From: a gamma proteobacterium HIMB55
GTDB lineage: Bacteria > Pseudomonadota > Gammaproteobacteria > Pseudomonadales > Halieaceae
Reading direction: 5' to 3'
Length of the DNA: 64,000 nt
NCBI GenBank assembly: GCA_000227505.4
Contig: AGIF02000001.1
Span: 206,035 to 270,034 of the forward strand
Below, piece after piece: positions 37,486-46,858 of the stretch (position 1 is the stretch's first letter; every line of letters begins with the position of its first letter). A program made the translations under genes and the position numbers. Below the pieces are notes generated by a model. That model saw only the letters and a list, made by a program, of their open reading frames with translations, was not told the DNA's origin and did no database searches.

Positions 37486-40137
37486 TTGACTGTCGTGACT
37501 AAGTGTTCCCGCCCCATTCTCGTTTGTCTCACGACCTTGTTCATCACTGCAAAGGTCGGTGCGACGGAGGTCGTCATCGGTGGTGAGCAAGGGCAACCTT
37601 GGGAGGCTTATGCCCATGTTGTTGATGATAGTAGTCAGAATGGTTACCTCGTGCAGAGCTTCTCAGAGAGCACATCAAGTTCGGTCACATGTGGCGAGTA
37701 CTGCCAGGAGCGCGATATTCATAGCGTTATCGCCGCAACAGTCGATGAATTAAAGACCTCGTATGGTGATGACAGCGCTTGGACGGGCTTATATCCGCGA
37801 GACGGTGATCACGTCATACGCTTTTACGCCGATGGTCGTAACAACTCAGATGGAGGTGTCGGCGGCGGACCATCTCATGGGCGTTACTCAAAACGAACAG
37901 AACTGTCGGATAGCCGGACAGACGGCAGTTTCAGTGATGGCGAGGAGCGGTTCTACACCCTGAGTTTTTGGGCACCCAAGGAAATTTGGGATGTCGCCAC
38001 ACAACGATCAACAGTTATCAGTCAATGGAAGCAGTTTGGTGGTGGCAATCCAAACTTCGAGGTTCGTCTCAATTCAGCCGGTAATTATGCCTTCACACTA
38101 AAAAGTGTTGAGCATGATGTGAGTGAAACGTTGATTGGCACATTTGTTCCAGACAAATGGAACGATCTTAAATACTACGTGAAGAATTCCACAGGCTCAG
38201 ACGGTGTTCTAAAGATTTGGCTCAACGGGGAACTGGTGTATTCCTACAACGGCGTCACTCTCTACAAAAGCGGGCAGGGTGGTTACGTAAAATTTGGCAT
38301 GTACACCGAATTCAGAGACGAGAGGGTACTTCTGGTCGATGCGGTACGTATCGCCGATTCACTCAATGGTAAGACCATGGAGCAATGGGCGCAGGACCAA
38401 GCGCACCTGCCCTCGGTAGCCATCACTGCACCAAGTAATGGCGCCCAAATTGATGCGGGCGACTCAGTACTCATCGAGGCCTCTGCAAGCGATCCAGCGG
38501 GCAGGCAGTATGGCTCTGAGGGGGAGGTGAGTTCAGTTTCTTTTTATGCCGATGATGTGCTACTCGGAACTGTCTCTGAGGCCCCATTCGAATTGCAATG
38601 GACTCCCGAAACCGAGGGTGAGAAGAGTCTGTCCGCTAAGGTGACTGACGCAGACGGCAACACCCAGGATTCAGTGATTACGACCTTGTACGTGGGTAAT
38701 CGTTTGCCTACGGTGACATTGACGTCGCACACTAATTACGACGAAGTGGATTTAGGTCAGCCGGTTCAAATTCAGGCAGAGGCCTCGGACGTGGACGGCG
38801 CTGTTTCACGTATCGATTTCTATGTCAACGCCGACCTACTTGGTACCGATAGTTCGGCGCCTTATTCAGTCGATTGGACTCCTGAATCGAAGGGCGAATA
38901 CCTAATCACCGCAAGAGCCTTTGACAATGAATCAGGACTTAACACTGATAGTGTCGCGGTCACAGCCGGTGCGGTAAGCAGTGAGGTGTCCGTTACTGCG
39001 GCACGCGATGTTGCTATCAAATCGCACAAACCGGACGAGGTTAACAACTACTCGAAAATTGAGATTTTGAGTCGCGATTACACGATCGCAGGATTATTTG
39101 GCTTTGATATCGATAACTACGCCGCAGACTTTGGTATCAACGAAGCAACGCTGACGTTAACTAGCGCGCGTCTCGATGGTGATATGCAGCTTAGTATTTT
39201 CTCCGCGGATGGCGATTGGGACGAGACGGCGACTTGGAATACGGCGCCTACTAAGTCCGAAGCCCGACTGGCATTCAAAGATCTGACCAGCACCGGAGAA
39301 TATGCTTTCGATGTACTGGCTGCAGTTCGCTCTGCGGGTGATAGCGGCGCGTCCACACTCTCGTTTTGGGCAGAAGACACCAGTCGATCCCAAAACACCT
39401 TGGAGATATACAGTCGAACACGGTCAGAGGGACCGCCACGGCTTGATCTTTCCCTGACGGATATCAAGGTTACGCTGGCGGGTGGTGACACTGAGGCACC
39501 CAGTCAGCCTGCGAACTTAAGTGCTACTAACCCGGGCGATGGCACGGTGAGCCTCGCTTGGGATGCTTCCGAGGACAATATTGGCGTAGCAGATTACGTC
39601 GTTTACGTTAATGGAAGCATGAGCTCTGCTGTTTCTGCGAGCACTGCAGAGATTACTGGACTCAATACTGGGGCAGATAACGAATTTTTTGTGGTAGCCC
39701 GCGATCCTGCCGGCAATATATCCAAACAAAGCGATACGGTGAAAGTCACTGCAACCAACTCCGTTGACACCGACGGTGACGGAGTCGGTGACTCCCTAGA
39801 CCAATGCCCAAACACGCCCTCTGGTGAGACGGTTGATGCAAATGGATGTGCTCTCTCGCAGCTGGACAGCGATGGAGACGGTATAGATGACGCAAGCGAT
39901 GCCTTCCCCAATGACGCATCGGAGACATTAGATACTGACGGTGATGGTGTTGGTAACAACGCGGATCTAGACGACGATGGCGACGGTTACTCCGATTCTG
40001 AGGAACTCGCTGCAGGTACGGATCCCCTGAGTTCAGAGTCGGTGCCAAGCGAATCTGACGGAGCTAGTGGCGGCCTGCCTGTCTGGCTTTACTACATCGC
40101 AACGCAGCCGCAAGCGACCTCAAAGCTCAGGCCTTGA
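37486..40137 (+). CDS. Secreted multidomain polysaccharide lyase
   Basis: Large 883-residue extracellular protein. Domain order: signal peptide (1 to about 26); a heparin-lyase-like polysaccharide lyase domain (about 30-310, with RYSKRTEL and QWKQFGGGNPNFEVR); two Ig-like Big-type domains (about 312-402 and 405-495, each with VSFYADD/IDFYVNAD and PF-WTPE motifs); a DNRLRE/CBM-like beta domain (about 497-660); a fibronectin type III domain (about 668-757); a thrombospondin type 3 calcium-binding region (about 760-855, DTDGDGVGD repeats); then a short hydrophobic tail GGLPVWLYYIATQ. The start may be TTG 37486 or GTG 37495. The substrate is probably an anionic (uronic acid) polysaccharide. Stand-alone gene. 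Confidence 0.85.
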   Translation: MTVVTKCSRPILVCLTTLFITAKVGATEVVIGGEQGQPWEAYAHVVDDSSQNGYLVQSFSESTSSSVTCGEYCQERDIHSVIAATVDELKTSYGDDSAWTGLYPRDGDHVIRFYADGRNNSDGGVGGGPSHGRYSKRTELSDSRTDGSFSDGEERFYTLSFWAPKEIWDVATQRSTVISQWKQFGGGNPNFEVRLNSAGNYAFTLKSVEHDVSETLIGTFVPDKWNDLKYYVKNSTGSDGVLKIWLNGELVYSYNGVTLYKSGQGGYVKFGMYTEFRDERVLLVDAVRIADSLNGKTMEQWAQDQAHLPSVAITAPSNGAQIDAGDSVLIEASASDPAGRQYGSEGEVSSVSFYADDVLLGTVSEAPFELQWTPETEGEKSLSAKVTDADGNTQDSVITTLYVGNRLPTVTLTSHTNYDEVDLGQPVQIQAEASDVDGAVSRIDFYVNADLLGTDSSAPYSVDWTPESKGEYLITARAFDNESGLNTDSVAVTAGAVSSEVSVTAARDVAIKSHKPDEVNNYSKIEILSRDYTIAGLFGFDIDNYAADFGINEATLTLTSARLDGDMQLSIFSADGDWDETATWNTAPTKSEARLAFKDLTSTGEYAFDVLAAVRSAGDSGASTLSFWAEDTSRSQNTLEIYSRTRSEGPPRLDLSLTDIKVTLAGGDTEAPSQPANLSATNPGDGTVSLAWDASEDNIGVADYVVYVNGSMSSAVSASTAEITGLNTGADNEFFVVARDPAGNISKQSDTVKVTATNSVDTDGDGVGDSLDQCPNTPSGETVDANGCALSQLDSDGDGIDDASDAFPNDASETLDTDGDGVGNNADLDDDGDGYSDSEELAAGTDPLSSESVPSESDGASGGLPVWLYYIATQPQATSKLRP

Positions 40138-40337
40138 CGATATTTTCCGTTCTAGGTGTTGCCATTTGAACGCTCGTTGTTTTTTGCAATTTTGGGGAAA
40201 CACCATAACTAGTGGTCCGGTTTGGCAGGGACAATTTATCTCGGCGACCAAAATGTCCCAGCCACCTTGGCTTGGGTCTTGCGGTGTTGTGCGAAGCGAT
40301 AGATATTAGGGCCGTAACCCCGGGGGAAGTTAAAATC

Positions 40338-41102
40338 ATGACCTACGAATCATCCACGCCTTTCATCAATGCTTCACTCGCAGAGCACTGCCTGAGTGTT
40401 GAGTTCAATCGTCCCGACGCGCTGAATGCGCTGCGGCCTGAGATGCTGTCAGAGGCTGCCCGTCTCGTGCGCCAAGCTTCCGAAGATGCTGAGGTAAAGG
40501 TGATCGTACTCCGGGGTGCGGGACGAGCCTTTTCTGCAGGCGTGGATTTGAAGGTCTTGCAGGGTATCAAGCCGGAGGGTGGCATCATCGGAAACGTGTT
40601 TGATGAGCCTGCGGCCGAGCTCGCTGCTGCGATTCGTGATTCGGGCGTTCCGGTCATTGCGCGTGCCGTGGGTGCTTGTTTTACCGGTGCGCTTGAGGTC
40701 GCGCTTCACTGCGACTTCGTTTACACAACGGATTCAACAAAGTTTGGTGATACCCATACCAAATTTGGGCTACGCCCGACTTGGGGAATGTCGCAAACGC
40801 TGTCTCGCGCAGTGGGTCAGCGCCGTGCGCGCGAGCTCTCTTTCACCGCTCGCATATTCACTGGAGCTCAAGCGGTCGAGTGGGGCGTGGCAAACGCAAG
40901 CTTTGATTCGCCTGAGGCATTGGACGAGGCGCTCGCTGCGACCTGTGCACAAATTGCTGGCAACAGTGCTGAGGCAGTAGCTGCGATGAAGGACCTCTAT
41001 CGTCTCGCAGAAAGCGAGCAAGGGATTCGCGAATCCTTGGCTGGAGAGACCGCGTCGAACTATGACATTTCGGACACTGACGAGCGTTTGTCGGCCTTCT
41101 GA
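40338..41102 (+). CDS. Enoyl-CoA hydratase/isomerase family protein (DTH subtype)
   Basis: Crotonase-fold protein of 254 residues with the oxyanion-hole segments GRAFSAGVDL and GACFTGALEVALHCD. The first catalytic Glu position is retained (GALEVAL). The second position falls in KFGDTHTKFGLRPTWG, where His replaces Glu; this DTH signature marks a widespread crotonase subfamily of uncertain reaction. The start is ATG 40338 with GGGGGAAG upstream; the open extension to 40212 is rejected. It lies 99 bases upstream of the MTHFR-like gene. Confidence 0.88.
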   Translation: MTYESSTPFINASLAEHCLSVEFNRPDALNALRPEMLSEAARLVRQASEDAEVKVIVLRGAGRAFSAGVDLKVLQGIKPEGGIIGNVFDEPAAELAAAIRDSGVPVIARAVGACFTGALEVALHCDFVYTTDSTKFGDTHTKFGLRPTWGMSQTLSRAVGQRRARELSFTARIFTGAQAVEWGVANASFDSPEALDEALAATCAQIAGNSAEAVAAMKDLYRLAESEQGIRESLAGETASNYDISDTDERLSAF

Positions 41103-41116
41103 TTCTAGCCATCTAA

Positions 41117-41144
41117 CCCCGAAGAGGGGGGTGGTATTTCCCCC
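41117..41144 (+). promoter_or_regulatory. Competing G/C-run hairpins upstream of the MTHFR-like gene
   Basis: A run of six G's (41126-41131) can pair either with CCCC at 41117-41120 or with CCCCC at 41140-41144. The alternatives are mutually exclusive and lie about 60 bases before the start codon. It is a weak structural observation only. Confidence 0.25.
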
Positions 41145-41201
41145 TATTGCGTTCGCAAATAAACACCGTTAACGTCGCGCCTTCTGTGAAAGGAGCGGGT
41201 T

Positions 41202-42026
41202 ATGAGTGCGGTAAAACAGTTACTTGAATCGCTGTACTTCGAGGTCATTCCGATGAAGGGCTTCGAGGACAAATTGGATGTCCTAAAGGCCGGTGATCGT
41301 GTCGGTATTACCTGCTCTCCAAAGCAAGGCTTGCAGGTCACTTTGGACACCGTAGCTAAGCTCTCTGACCGTGGTTTTTCACTGACGCCACACCTCGCTG
41401 CGCGGCAGGTCAAGAATAAGCAGCACCTCAAAGACATCGTCTCGCAGCTCACTGACAGCAACATCACGTCGATTTTTGTTCCGGGTGGTGACCTCGATGA
41501 GCCTATGGGTGAGTACGACAGCTCTGCTGCTGTTCTCCAGGATTTGGCGGAGATGGACCACCCGTTTACGCGTATTGGCGTTGCTTCTTATCCGGAAGGC
41601 CACCCTGCTATTTCCGATGACCTCTTATTTGAGGCGCTCGCCGCCAAACAAGGCATCGCAACCCATATGGTGACGCAGATGTGTTTTGACATGCCTGTGC
41701 TCGTTAAGTGGCTCTCGGAGATGCGTGATCGCGGTATCACGACGCCTGTATGGATTGGCCTTCCAGGGGTCATGGATCGCATGCGTTTATTTAAGACTTC
41801 GCTTCGCATTGGTGTAGGCCAGTCGGCCAAGTACGCCAAGAAGCAAAAGGGCCTCATTGGCATGTTCTTGCGTAGCCCAACTTACAAGCCTGACTCGCTT
41901 CTTAAAGAGTTGAAACCAGCGATGAATGATGAACGTATGGCCATCGAGGGGCTCTATATGTTCACGTTTAACCAGATCGATAACACTGTTCAGTGGTCTC
42001 AAGAACAACTACAGCGCATTAAATAA
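41202..42026 (+). CDS. Methylenetetrahydrofolate reductase-like protein
   Basis: 274-residue TIM-barrel protein related to MetF. FEVIPMKG at residues 13-20 corresponds to the FEFFPPK-type motif with the catalytic Glu (E14). TPHLAARQVKNKQHL and IFVPGGDLDEP follow the flavin/folate-binding pattern, and RIGVASYPEGHP is also MetF-like. It is divergent from housekeeping MetF and starts 20 bases before the DmdA-like gene. Its likely role is oxidation of methyl-THF produced by that demethylase to methylene-THF. The same pairing occurs in O-demethylation systems (LigM with MetF). Confidence 0.8.
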   Translation: MSAVKQLLESLYFEVIPMKGFEDKLDVLKAGDRVGITCSPKQGLQVTLDTVAKLSDRGFSLTPHLAARQVKNKQHLKDIVSQLTDSNITSIFVPGGDLDEPMGEYDSSAAVLQDLAEMDHPFTRIGVASYPEGHPAISDDLLFEALAAKQGIATHMVTQMCFDMPVLVKWLSEMRDRGITTPVWIGLPGVMDRMRLFKTSLRIGVGQSAKYAKKQKGLIGMFLRSPTYKPDSLLKELKPAMNDERMAIEGLYMFTFNQIDNTVQWSQEQLQRIK

Positions 42027-42046
42027 GCGCACCACCGGAGCTCACT

Positions 42047-43195
42047 ATGTCTCAGCTACCTCCTTTCGCGATGGCCGTGGGCCCTCGCGTACGCCAATCT
42101 GCCTTCTTCGACGCCACCGTTGCTGCTGGGGTGAAATCGTTCACCATCTATAACCACATGTACTTGCCCGTACATTTTGGCGATCCACTCGCTGAGTACT
42201 GGGGCATGGTGGAAGGCGTTGTACTTGCAGATCACGCGGCGCAGCGACAGATTGAAATCACAGGCCCCGACGCGCTGGAGTTGGTTCAGTTACTAACACC
42301 CCGCGAGATGTCGACACTGCCTGTCGGTCGCGGGCGCTATGTGGTCTTCACTGACCACAATGGTGGGATTATCAACGACGCGGTTCTTCTGCGCGTTGAG
42401 GACAACAAATATTGGTTATCTCCCGGCGACAGCGACGTCATTTTGTGGGCGCAGGGTCTCGCTTTAGGGCGTGGTCTTGATGTCAGCGTAACCGAGCCCG
42501 ATATCTCGCCCCTTCAGTTACAAGGGCCATTGTCACCCCATGTCGGCAAGAAGCTGTTTGGCGAGATTGCAGTCACAATGGGCTACTACCACTGCCATTT
42601 TTTGGAGCTCAACGGTATCCCCGTGGTGCTGACACGGACAGGTTGGAGTGGCGAGCTAGGGTATGAGATTTACCTGCTCGATGGCTCGCGTGGCACCGAG
42701 CTCTGGGATCTGATTATGGCCGCAGGCGAGGAATACAACATCATTCCTGCGTGTCCCTCACTCGCTCGCAGCGTTGAGGGCGGTATTTTGTCTTATGCCT
42801 CTGATATCACGCTTGAAGACACACCGTTCACGATTGGCCTTGAGCGTCTTATCGATGTCGATAAGCCCAGTGATTACATCGGTAAGGAAGCGTTGCAGCG
42901 CCTTGCCAAAGAACCGATCCCTCGCAAACTGGTGGGAGCCAATTTTGCCGGAGACCCCGTGGGGAGTAACGATAAGTTCTGGGATGTCCTTGCGAACGGA
43001 GAGGTTGTTGGTCGCATTACCCGTTGTTGCTACTCACCGCGCCTCGAGCACAACATCGCACTCGTTAACGTGCCTACCGAAGTCGCTGAGCCCGGTACCA
43101 AGGTGCAGCTTGATATCCGCGGTACGCTAGTTGACGCTGAAATTGTTGCACTGCCGTGGTTTGAGTCGCACAAGAAGATTCCAGAGGGTATTTGA
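42047..43195 (+). CDS. GcvT-family tetrahydrofolate-dependent demethylase, DmdA-like
   Basis: 382-residue aminomethyltransferase-fold protein. It matches DMSP demethylase DmdA in layout: YNHMYLPVHFGDPLAEYW, AQRQIEITG in place of the GcvT SHM motif, RGLDVSVTEPDISPLQLQGP, CPSLARSVEGGILSY with TPFTIGLERLI and DYIGKEAL. DmdA moves a methyl group from dimethylsulfoniopropionate to THF. The 369-residue class size fits better than LigM-type O-demethylases (about 470). The substrate still needs proof, because DmdA-like homologues of unknown function exist. It is tightly linked to the MTHFR-like gene, with formaldehyde detoxification genes downstream. Confidence 0.78.
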   Translation: MSQLPPFAMAVGPRVRQSAFFDATVAAGVKSFTIYNHMYLPVHFGDPLAEYWGMVEGVVLADHAAQRQIEITGPDALELVQLLTPREMSTLPVGRGRYVVFTDHNGGIINDAVLLRVEDNKYWLSPGDSDVILWAQGLALGRGLDVSVTEPDISPLQLQGPLSPHVGKKLFGEIAVTMGYYHCHFLELNGIPVVLTRTGWSGELGYEIYLLDGSRGTELWDLIMAAGEEYNIIPACPSLARSVEGGILSYASDITLEDTPFTIGLERLIDVDKPSDYIGKEALQRLAKEPIPRKLVGANFAGDPVGSNDKFWDVLANGEVVGRITRCCYSPRLEHNIALVNVPTEVAEPGTKVQLDIRGTLVDAEIVALPWFESHKKIPEGI

Positions 43196-43227
43196 GGACT
43201 GGCTCTCCTGGGGGTCACGGCATTCAA

Positions 43228-43266
43228 AAGAAGCCCCTAGTGCACAACTGTGCTGGGACGCTTCTT
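43228..43266. repeat. Interrupted hairpin between the demethylase and formaldehyde dehydrogenase genes
   Basis: Outer stem AAGAAGC / GCTTCTT (43228-43234 with 43260-43266), then CCC/GGG and an inner GCACA/TGTGC. There is no T tract, so it is unclear whether it terminates transcription. It separates two probable transcription units; the adhC start is 167 bases further on. Confidence 0.5.
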
Positions 43267-43432
43267 ATTATTCAGCGGTAATACCATCGTTTCGTGTGAC
43301 TAACTTTATGTCGCGCGTTCTATTTCCAGGTTCACACTCATGTCGCGTTGTAGACTCTTCGTCGTCGCGGGGTGCGTCTCTGTGAGGTATTCTTGCGGAA
43401 CATGTTTGCTTGGAAAATAAAAAGGTCAAAGT

Positions 43433-44539
43433 ATGAAAAGCAGAGCAGCAATTGCGTTTAAAGCAGGTGCGCCTTTAGAGATCGCGGAAGTTGACGTTGC
43501 TGGGCCTAGACCCGGCGAAGTAATGTTAGAAATCAAAGCCACAGGTGTTTGTCATACCGATGCATTTACCCTTTCAGGTGATGATCCAGAGGGTGCCTTC
43601 CCCGCTATCTTGGGTCACGAGGGGGCCGGCGTTGTCGTTGAAGTGGGAGAGGGTGTTAAGTCTGTAAAGCCGGGCGACCATGTCATTCCGCTCTATACGC
43701 CTGAGTGCCGAGAGTGCAATTTCTGTCTGCATCCTAAGACGAACCTATGTCAGGCGATTCGGGAGACCCAAGGACAGGGCCTCATGCCGGATCACTCCAG
43801 TCGCTTCATGCTCGACGGTGAGCCCATCCTCCACTACATGGGATGCTCGACGTTTTCTAATTACACCGTGTTACCCGAAATTGCGGTTGCAAAGGTTAGA
43901 GAAGACGCGCCCTTCGATAAGATCTGCTACATCGGCTGTGGTGTGACGACAGGCATTGGCGCCGTCGCGTTCACGATGAAAGTTGAAGCAGGTTCGACCG
44001 TTGCTGTCTTCGGGTTGGGGGGCATTGGACTTAATGTGATCCAAGGCGCTCGTATGGTCGGTGCCACGAGAATCATTGGTGTTGATTTGAACCCCGCGAA
44101 GGCCGACTTGGCGCGTCAGTTTGGTATGACCGACTTTGTTAACCCAAGTGAGGTTGAGAACGTGGTCGACCATCTGATCCAAATGACGGGTGGTGGCGTT
44201 GACTACAGCTTCGAATGTATCGGTAACGTTAACGTAATGCGTCAGGCGCTCGAGTGCTGTCACAAGGGTTGGGGCCAGAGCTGCATTATCGGTGTCGCCG
44301 GCGCCGGTCAGGAAATCTCAACGCGTCCGTTCCAGCTCGTTACCGGACGATCATGGCGCGGGTCCGCGTTCGGTGGTGCGCGTGGCCGTACGGACGTACC
44401 CAAAATTGTTGATTGGTACATGGAAGGCAAGATCAATATCGATGAGATGATTACCCATACCATGCCGCTTAATCAGATCAACGATGCCTTCGATCTGATG
44501 CACGAGGGCAAGAGCATCCGATCCGTGGTGACGTTCTAA
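43433..44539 (+). CDS. S-(hydroxymethyl)glutathione dehydrogenase (class III alcohol dehydrogenase)
   Basis: Oxidises the glutathione adduct of formaldehyde to S-formylglutathione with NAD. The 368-residue zinc enzyme has catalytic zinc motifs ([20 protein letters not shown] and a later Cys), four structural-zinc cysteines in [16 protein letters not shown], and the NAD-binding [14 protein letters not shown] with GVDLN. The symbol would be adhC/frmA. The stop overlaps the hydrolase start by one base (TAATG), so the two proteins are made together. It detoxifies formaldehyde from demethylation reactions. Confidence 0.95.
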   Translation: MKSRAAIAFKAGAPLEIAEVDVAGPRPGEVMLEIKATGVCHTDAFTLSGDDPEGAFPAILGHEGAGVVVEVGEGVKSVKPGDHVIPLYTPECRECNFCLHPKTNLCQAIRETQGQGLMPDHSSRFMLDGEPILHYMGCSTFSNYTVLPEIAVAKVREDAPFDKICYIGCGVTTGIGAVAFTMKVEAGSTVAVFGLGGIGLNVIQGARMVGATRIIGVDLNPAKADLARQFGMTDFVNPSEVENVVDHLIQMTGGGVDYSFECIGNVNVMRQALECCHKGWGQSCIIGVAGAGQEISTRPFQLVTGRSWRGSAFGGARGRTDVPKIVDWYMEGKINIDEMITHTMPLNQINDAFDLMHEGKSIRSVVTF

Positions 44540-45381
44540 TGGAGCTCGAGCTGTTATCCTCGATTCACTGTTTTGGTGGAGAGCAGCGGCGCTATCAAGC
44601 GCCATCGAAGACGCTTTCGAGTAACACCATTTTCTCGATCTTTTTGCCTGAATATGCTGCATCGAATCCGGTTCCTGTCATCATCTACCTGTCAGGACTT
44701 ACGTGTACCGATGAAAATGCTGTTACCAAGGCGGGCGCCCAGCGTGTCGCTAGTGAGCTGGGTATTGCAATAGTATTTCCCGACACAAGCCCCAGAGGCG
44801 AAGGTGTTCCCGATGATCCTGCGGGTGCTTATGACTTGGGTCTGGGAGCCGGTTTTTATCTCAACGCAACGCAGTCGCCATGGTCAGAGCATTACCGCAT
44901 GGAGGAGTTTGTTGTTCATGAGTTGCCTTCGTGGCTCGCGACTATCGACGGTCTAGATCTCGACCGAGTCAGCATCAGTGGGCACTCGATGGGTGGGCAC
45001 GGCGCGATGAGCCTGGCTCTGAAACATCCCGGTCGCTACAGATCTGTTAGTGCTTTCTCACCAATATGTGCGCCCGCAAGCTGTCCATGGGGTCATAAGG
45101 CATTCTCCACCTATTTGGGGAATAACGAGGAACTTTGGAAAGCGCATGATAGCTCCGAGCTTATTCGCGCAGGTGCGCAACACGTACCGCTTTTGGTCGA
45201 TCAGGGAGGTGCAGATCAATTTCTTACTGATCAGTTGAAGCCAGAGCTACTCCAAGCCGCCTGCGAAGCAACCGGATTTCCACTCACCTACAGAGAGCAC
45301 CAAGGGTATGACCATAGCTATTTCTTTATAGCTACTTTCATGGAAGATCATCTAAGGTTTCATGCAAAGCACTTGATGTAG
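44539..45381 (+). CDS. S-formylglutathione hydrolase
   Basis: Alpha/beta-hydrolase that releases formate from S-formylglutathione, the second step after the dehydrogenase. The 280 residues have SGLTCTDEN, nucleophile S150 in ISGHSMGGHGAM, the acid in QGGADQFL and histidine in YDHSYFFIATF. Family symbols are fghA/frmB. Translationally coupled to the dehydrogenase. Confidence 0.95.
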   Translation: MELELLSSIHCFGGEQRRYQAPSKTLSSNTIFSIFLPEYAASNPVPVIIYLSGLTCTDENAVTKAGAQRVASELGIAIVFPDTSPRGEGVPDDPAGAYDLGLGAGFYLNATQSPWSEHYRMEEFVVHELPSWLATIDGLDLDRVSISGHSMGGHGAMSLALKHPGRYRSVSAFSPICAPASCPWGHKAFSTYLGNNEELWKAHDSSELIRAGAQHVPLLVDQGGADQFLTDQLKPELLQAACEATGFPLTYREHQGYDHSYFFIATFMEDHLRFHAKHLM

Positions 45382-45525
45382 TGCGAGTAGCGGTCTCCAT
45401 GGCAGCAGGAGCTTGGCGCTAAATCAGAGCTGATCGCAATAACGGTGTTCTAGAAAAAACTACGGGTAGGAGAGTCACAGAGGAGGGCGTTCTCGCCAAC
45501 CTCATTTTTGGTCACCCTCTTACGT

Positions 45526-45807
45526 TTAGATCGCGAGGAAAAGATCGAGACCGCTTAGCACTAATACGAGTCGCAGGATCAGCTTTGACCGCTTGTCGAG
45601 CGCATCGAATTGCTTCTTGAGCTCGGCAAGTTCCTCTTTAGCCGTATCACCTGCCTCGGTGATTTTCTCTCGACTCGCTGCGATGGCTCCTGCGGCAGCG
45701 ACACCTGCTGTCGACACACCCATAGCCCGCAGGAGTCGCCGTCTATTGAGGAGTGATGCATCAGGTGTGGCTTTTGGTTCGCCTGTCTCAGTTGTCTCGG
45801 TCGTCAT
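45526..45807 (-). CDS. Small protein with Tat-like signal and C-terminal membrane span
   Basis: 93-residue protein of unknown family. A twin-arginine-like motif NRRRLLRAMG (21-30) is followed by a small-residue hydrophobic stretch (31-44), a charged heptad-like helix (about 46-74, probable coiled coil) and a hydrophobic C-terminal segment (77-93) that could be a tail anchor. The combination suggests Tat-dependent insertion of a periplasm-facing helix held by its C-terminus. No function is known. It lies alone between fghA (convergent) and a crotonase gene. Confidence 0.7.
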   Translation of the reverse strand: MTTETTETGEPKATPDASLLNRRRLLRAMGVSTAGVAAAGAIAASREKITEAGDTAKEELAELKKQFDALDKRSKLILRLVLVLSGLDLFLAI

Positions 45808-45875
45808 TTTGACTATTAACTACTCGCTTTGTCGTTCTCTGTCTCTTGATCAGGCGTCTGGTTGTCAGTCGTTGA

Positions 45876-46661
45876 TTACGTTTTGTTGAAGACGGGTTTT
45901 CGTTTCTCAAGAAACGCCATCATACCCTCTTGGGAGTCTGGTGTACCCAGGGTGGCCGCTACTGCCCGTTTTTCGTCCTCGATCGATTCTGCCAAGGTTT
46001 TGGTGTGATAACCCACCACGGTGTCGAGCACACCCTTCACCGCCAGCCGTGGCTGCGCCGCAAGTTCCTCGCCCAGCGCTTGTGCGCGGGCTTTTAGCTC
46101 ATCCAAAGGCACAACCTCGGTGACTAAACCGATTCGCAAGGCTTCATGACCGTCGATTTTTCGTGCCCGAAGAATCATATCGAGCGCGTGTTGCTGACCC
46201 ACGACGCGAGGCAGTCTCGCAGAGCCTCCCCAAGCCGGAACGCTGCCGAGGTCCATCTCAGGTAGACCGATCTTGGCGCCTTCGTTGGCAGCAATTCTGA
46301 AATGACAGGCGAGGGGTAGCTCAAGACCGGCGCCTAGGCAAAAACCGAAAAACGTCGCAATCGCAGGCGTACTACCATTCTCGATCATGTCTAAAACGCG
46401 ATGACGTTGAGCAAAGAACGCTTCTGGGCTTCCCGCGCGCTTAATTCCCTCGGGCAATTGTTTGAGGTTCATACCTGCAGAAAAGTGAGCCAGGCCCTCG
46501 GCGGTGAAAACCATGGCGCGAATACTCGTATCAGCAAGCACATCCGGAAGTTGTTCTTCTAGGCGATCGATGTAATCAACCGGCATGAGATTGAAGGGGG
46601 CGTCGTTGACGCTAAACGTGGCGACATTGTTGCTAACCGAAAATAGATAGGGATCACTCAT
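45876..46661 (-). CDS. Enoyl-CoA hydratase/isomerase family protein
   Basis: 261-residue crotonase with both catalytic-position glutamates retained: CLGAGLELPLACH and IGLPEMDLGSVPAWGG. The oxyanion-hole segment LAHFSAGMNL is also present. This suggests a true hydratase or related lyase/isomerase. It is on the minus strand after the small Tat/tail-anchor gene and is apparently monocistronic. The substrate is unknown. Confidence 0.9.
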   Translation of the reverse strand: MSDPYLFSVSNNVATFSVNDAPFNLMPVDYIDRLEEQLPDVLADTSIRAMVFTAEGLAHFSAGMNLKQLPEGIKRAGSPEAFFAQRHRVLDMIENGSTPAIATFFGFCLGAGLELPLACHFRIAANEGAKIGLPEMDLGSVPAWGGSARLPRVVGQQHALDMILRARKIDGHEALRIGLVTEVVPLDELKARAQALGEELAAQPRLAVKGVLDTVVGYHTKTLAESIEDEKRAVAATLGTPDSQEGMMAFLEKRKPVFNKT

Positions 46662-46858
46662 AGCTCGACCTGTCCTTAAGATTTTTCTTCGCGGGCTGAG
46701 GGCCTCGTTACCCGTGTTGCCTGCCAGTCTGTGACCAATCCCATCCTTTTGCCAGTTCTTCCACGTCGTTTTTCTCGACTCGACCTCACAAGTTATCAGT
46801 AAGCCCGGTCAGTGAGCGGTGTGAGCACTTTACATTGCAATTGGGCTAATTCATGGAA

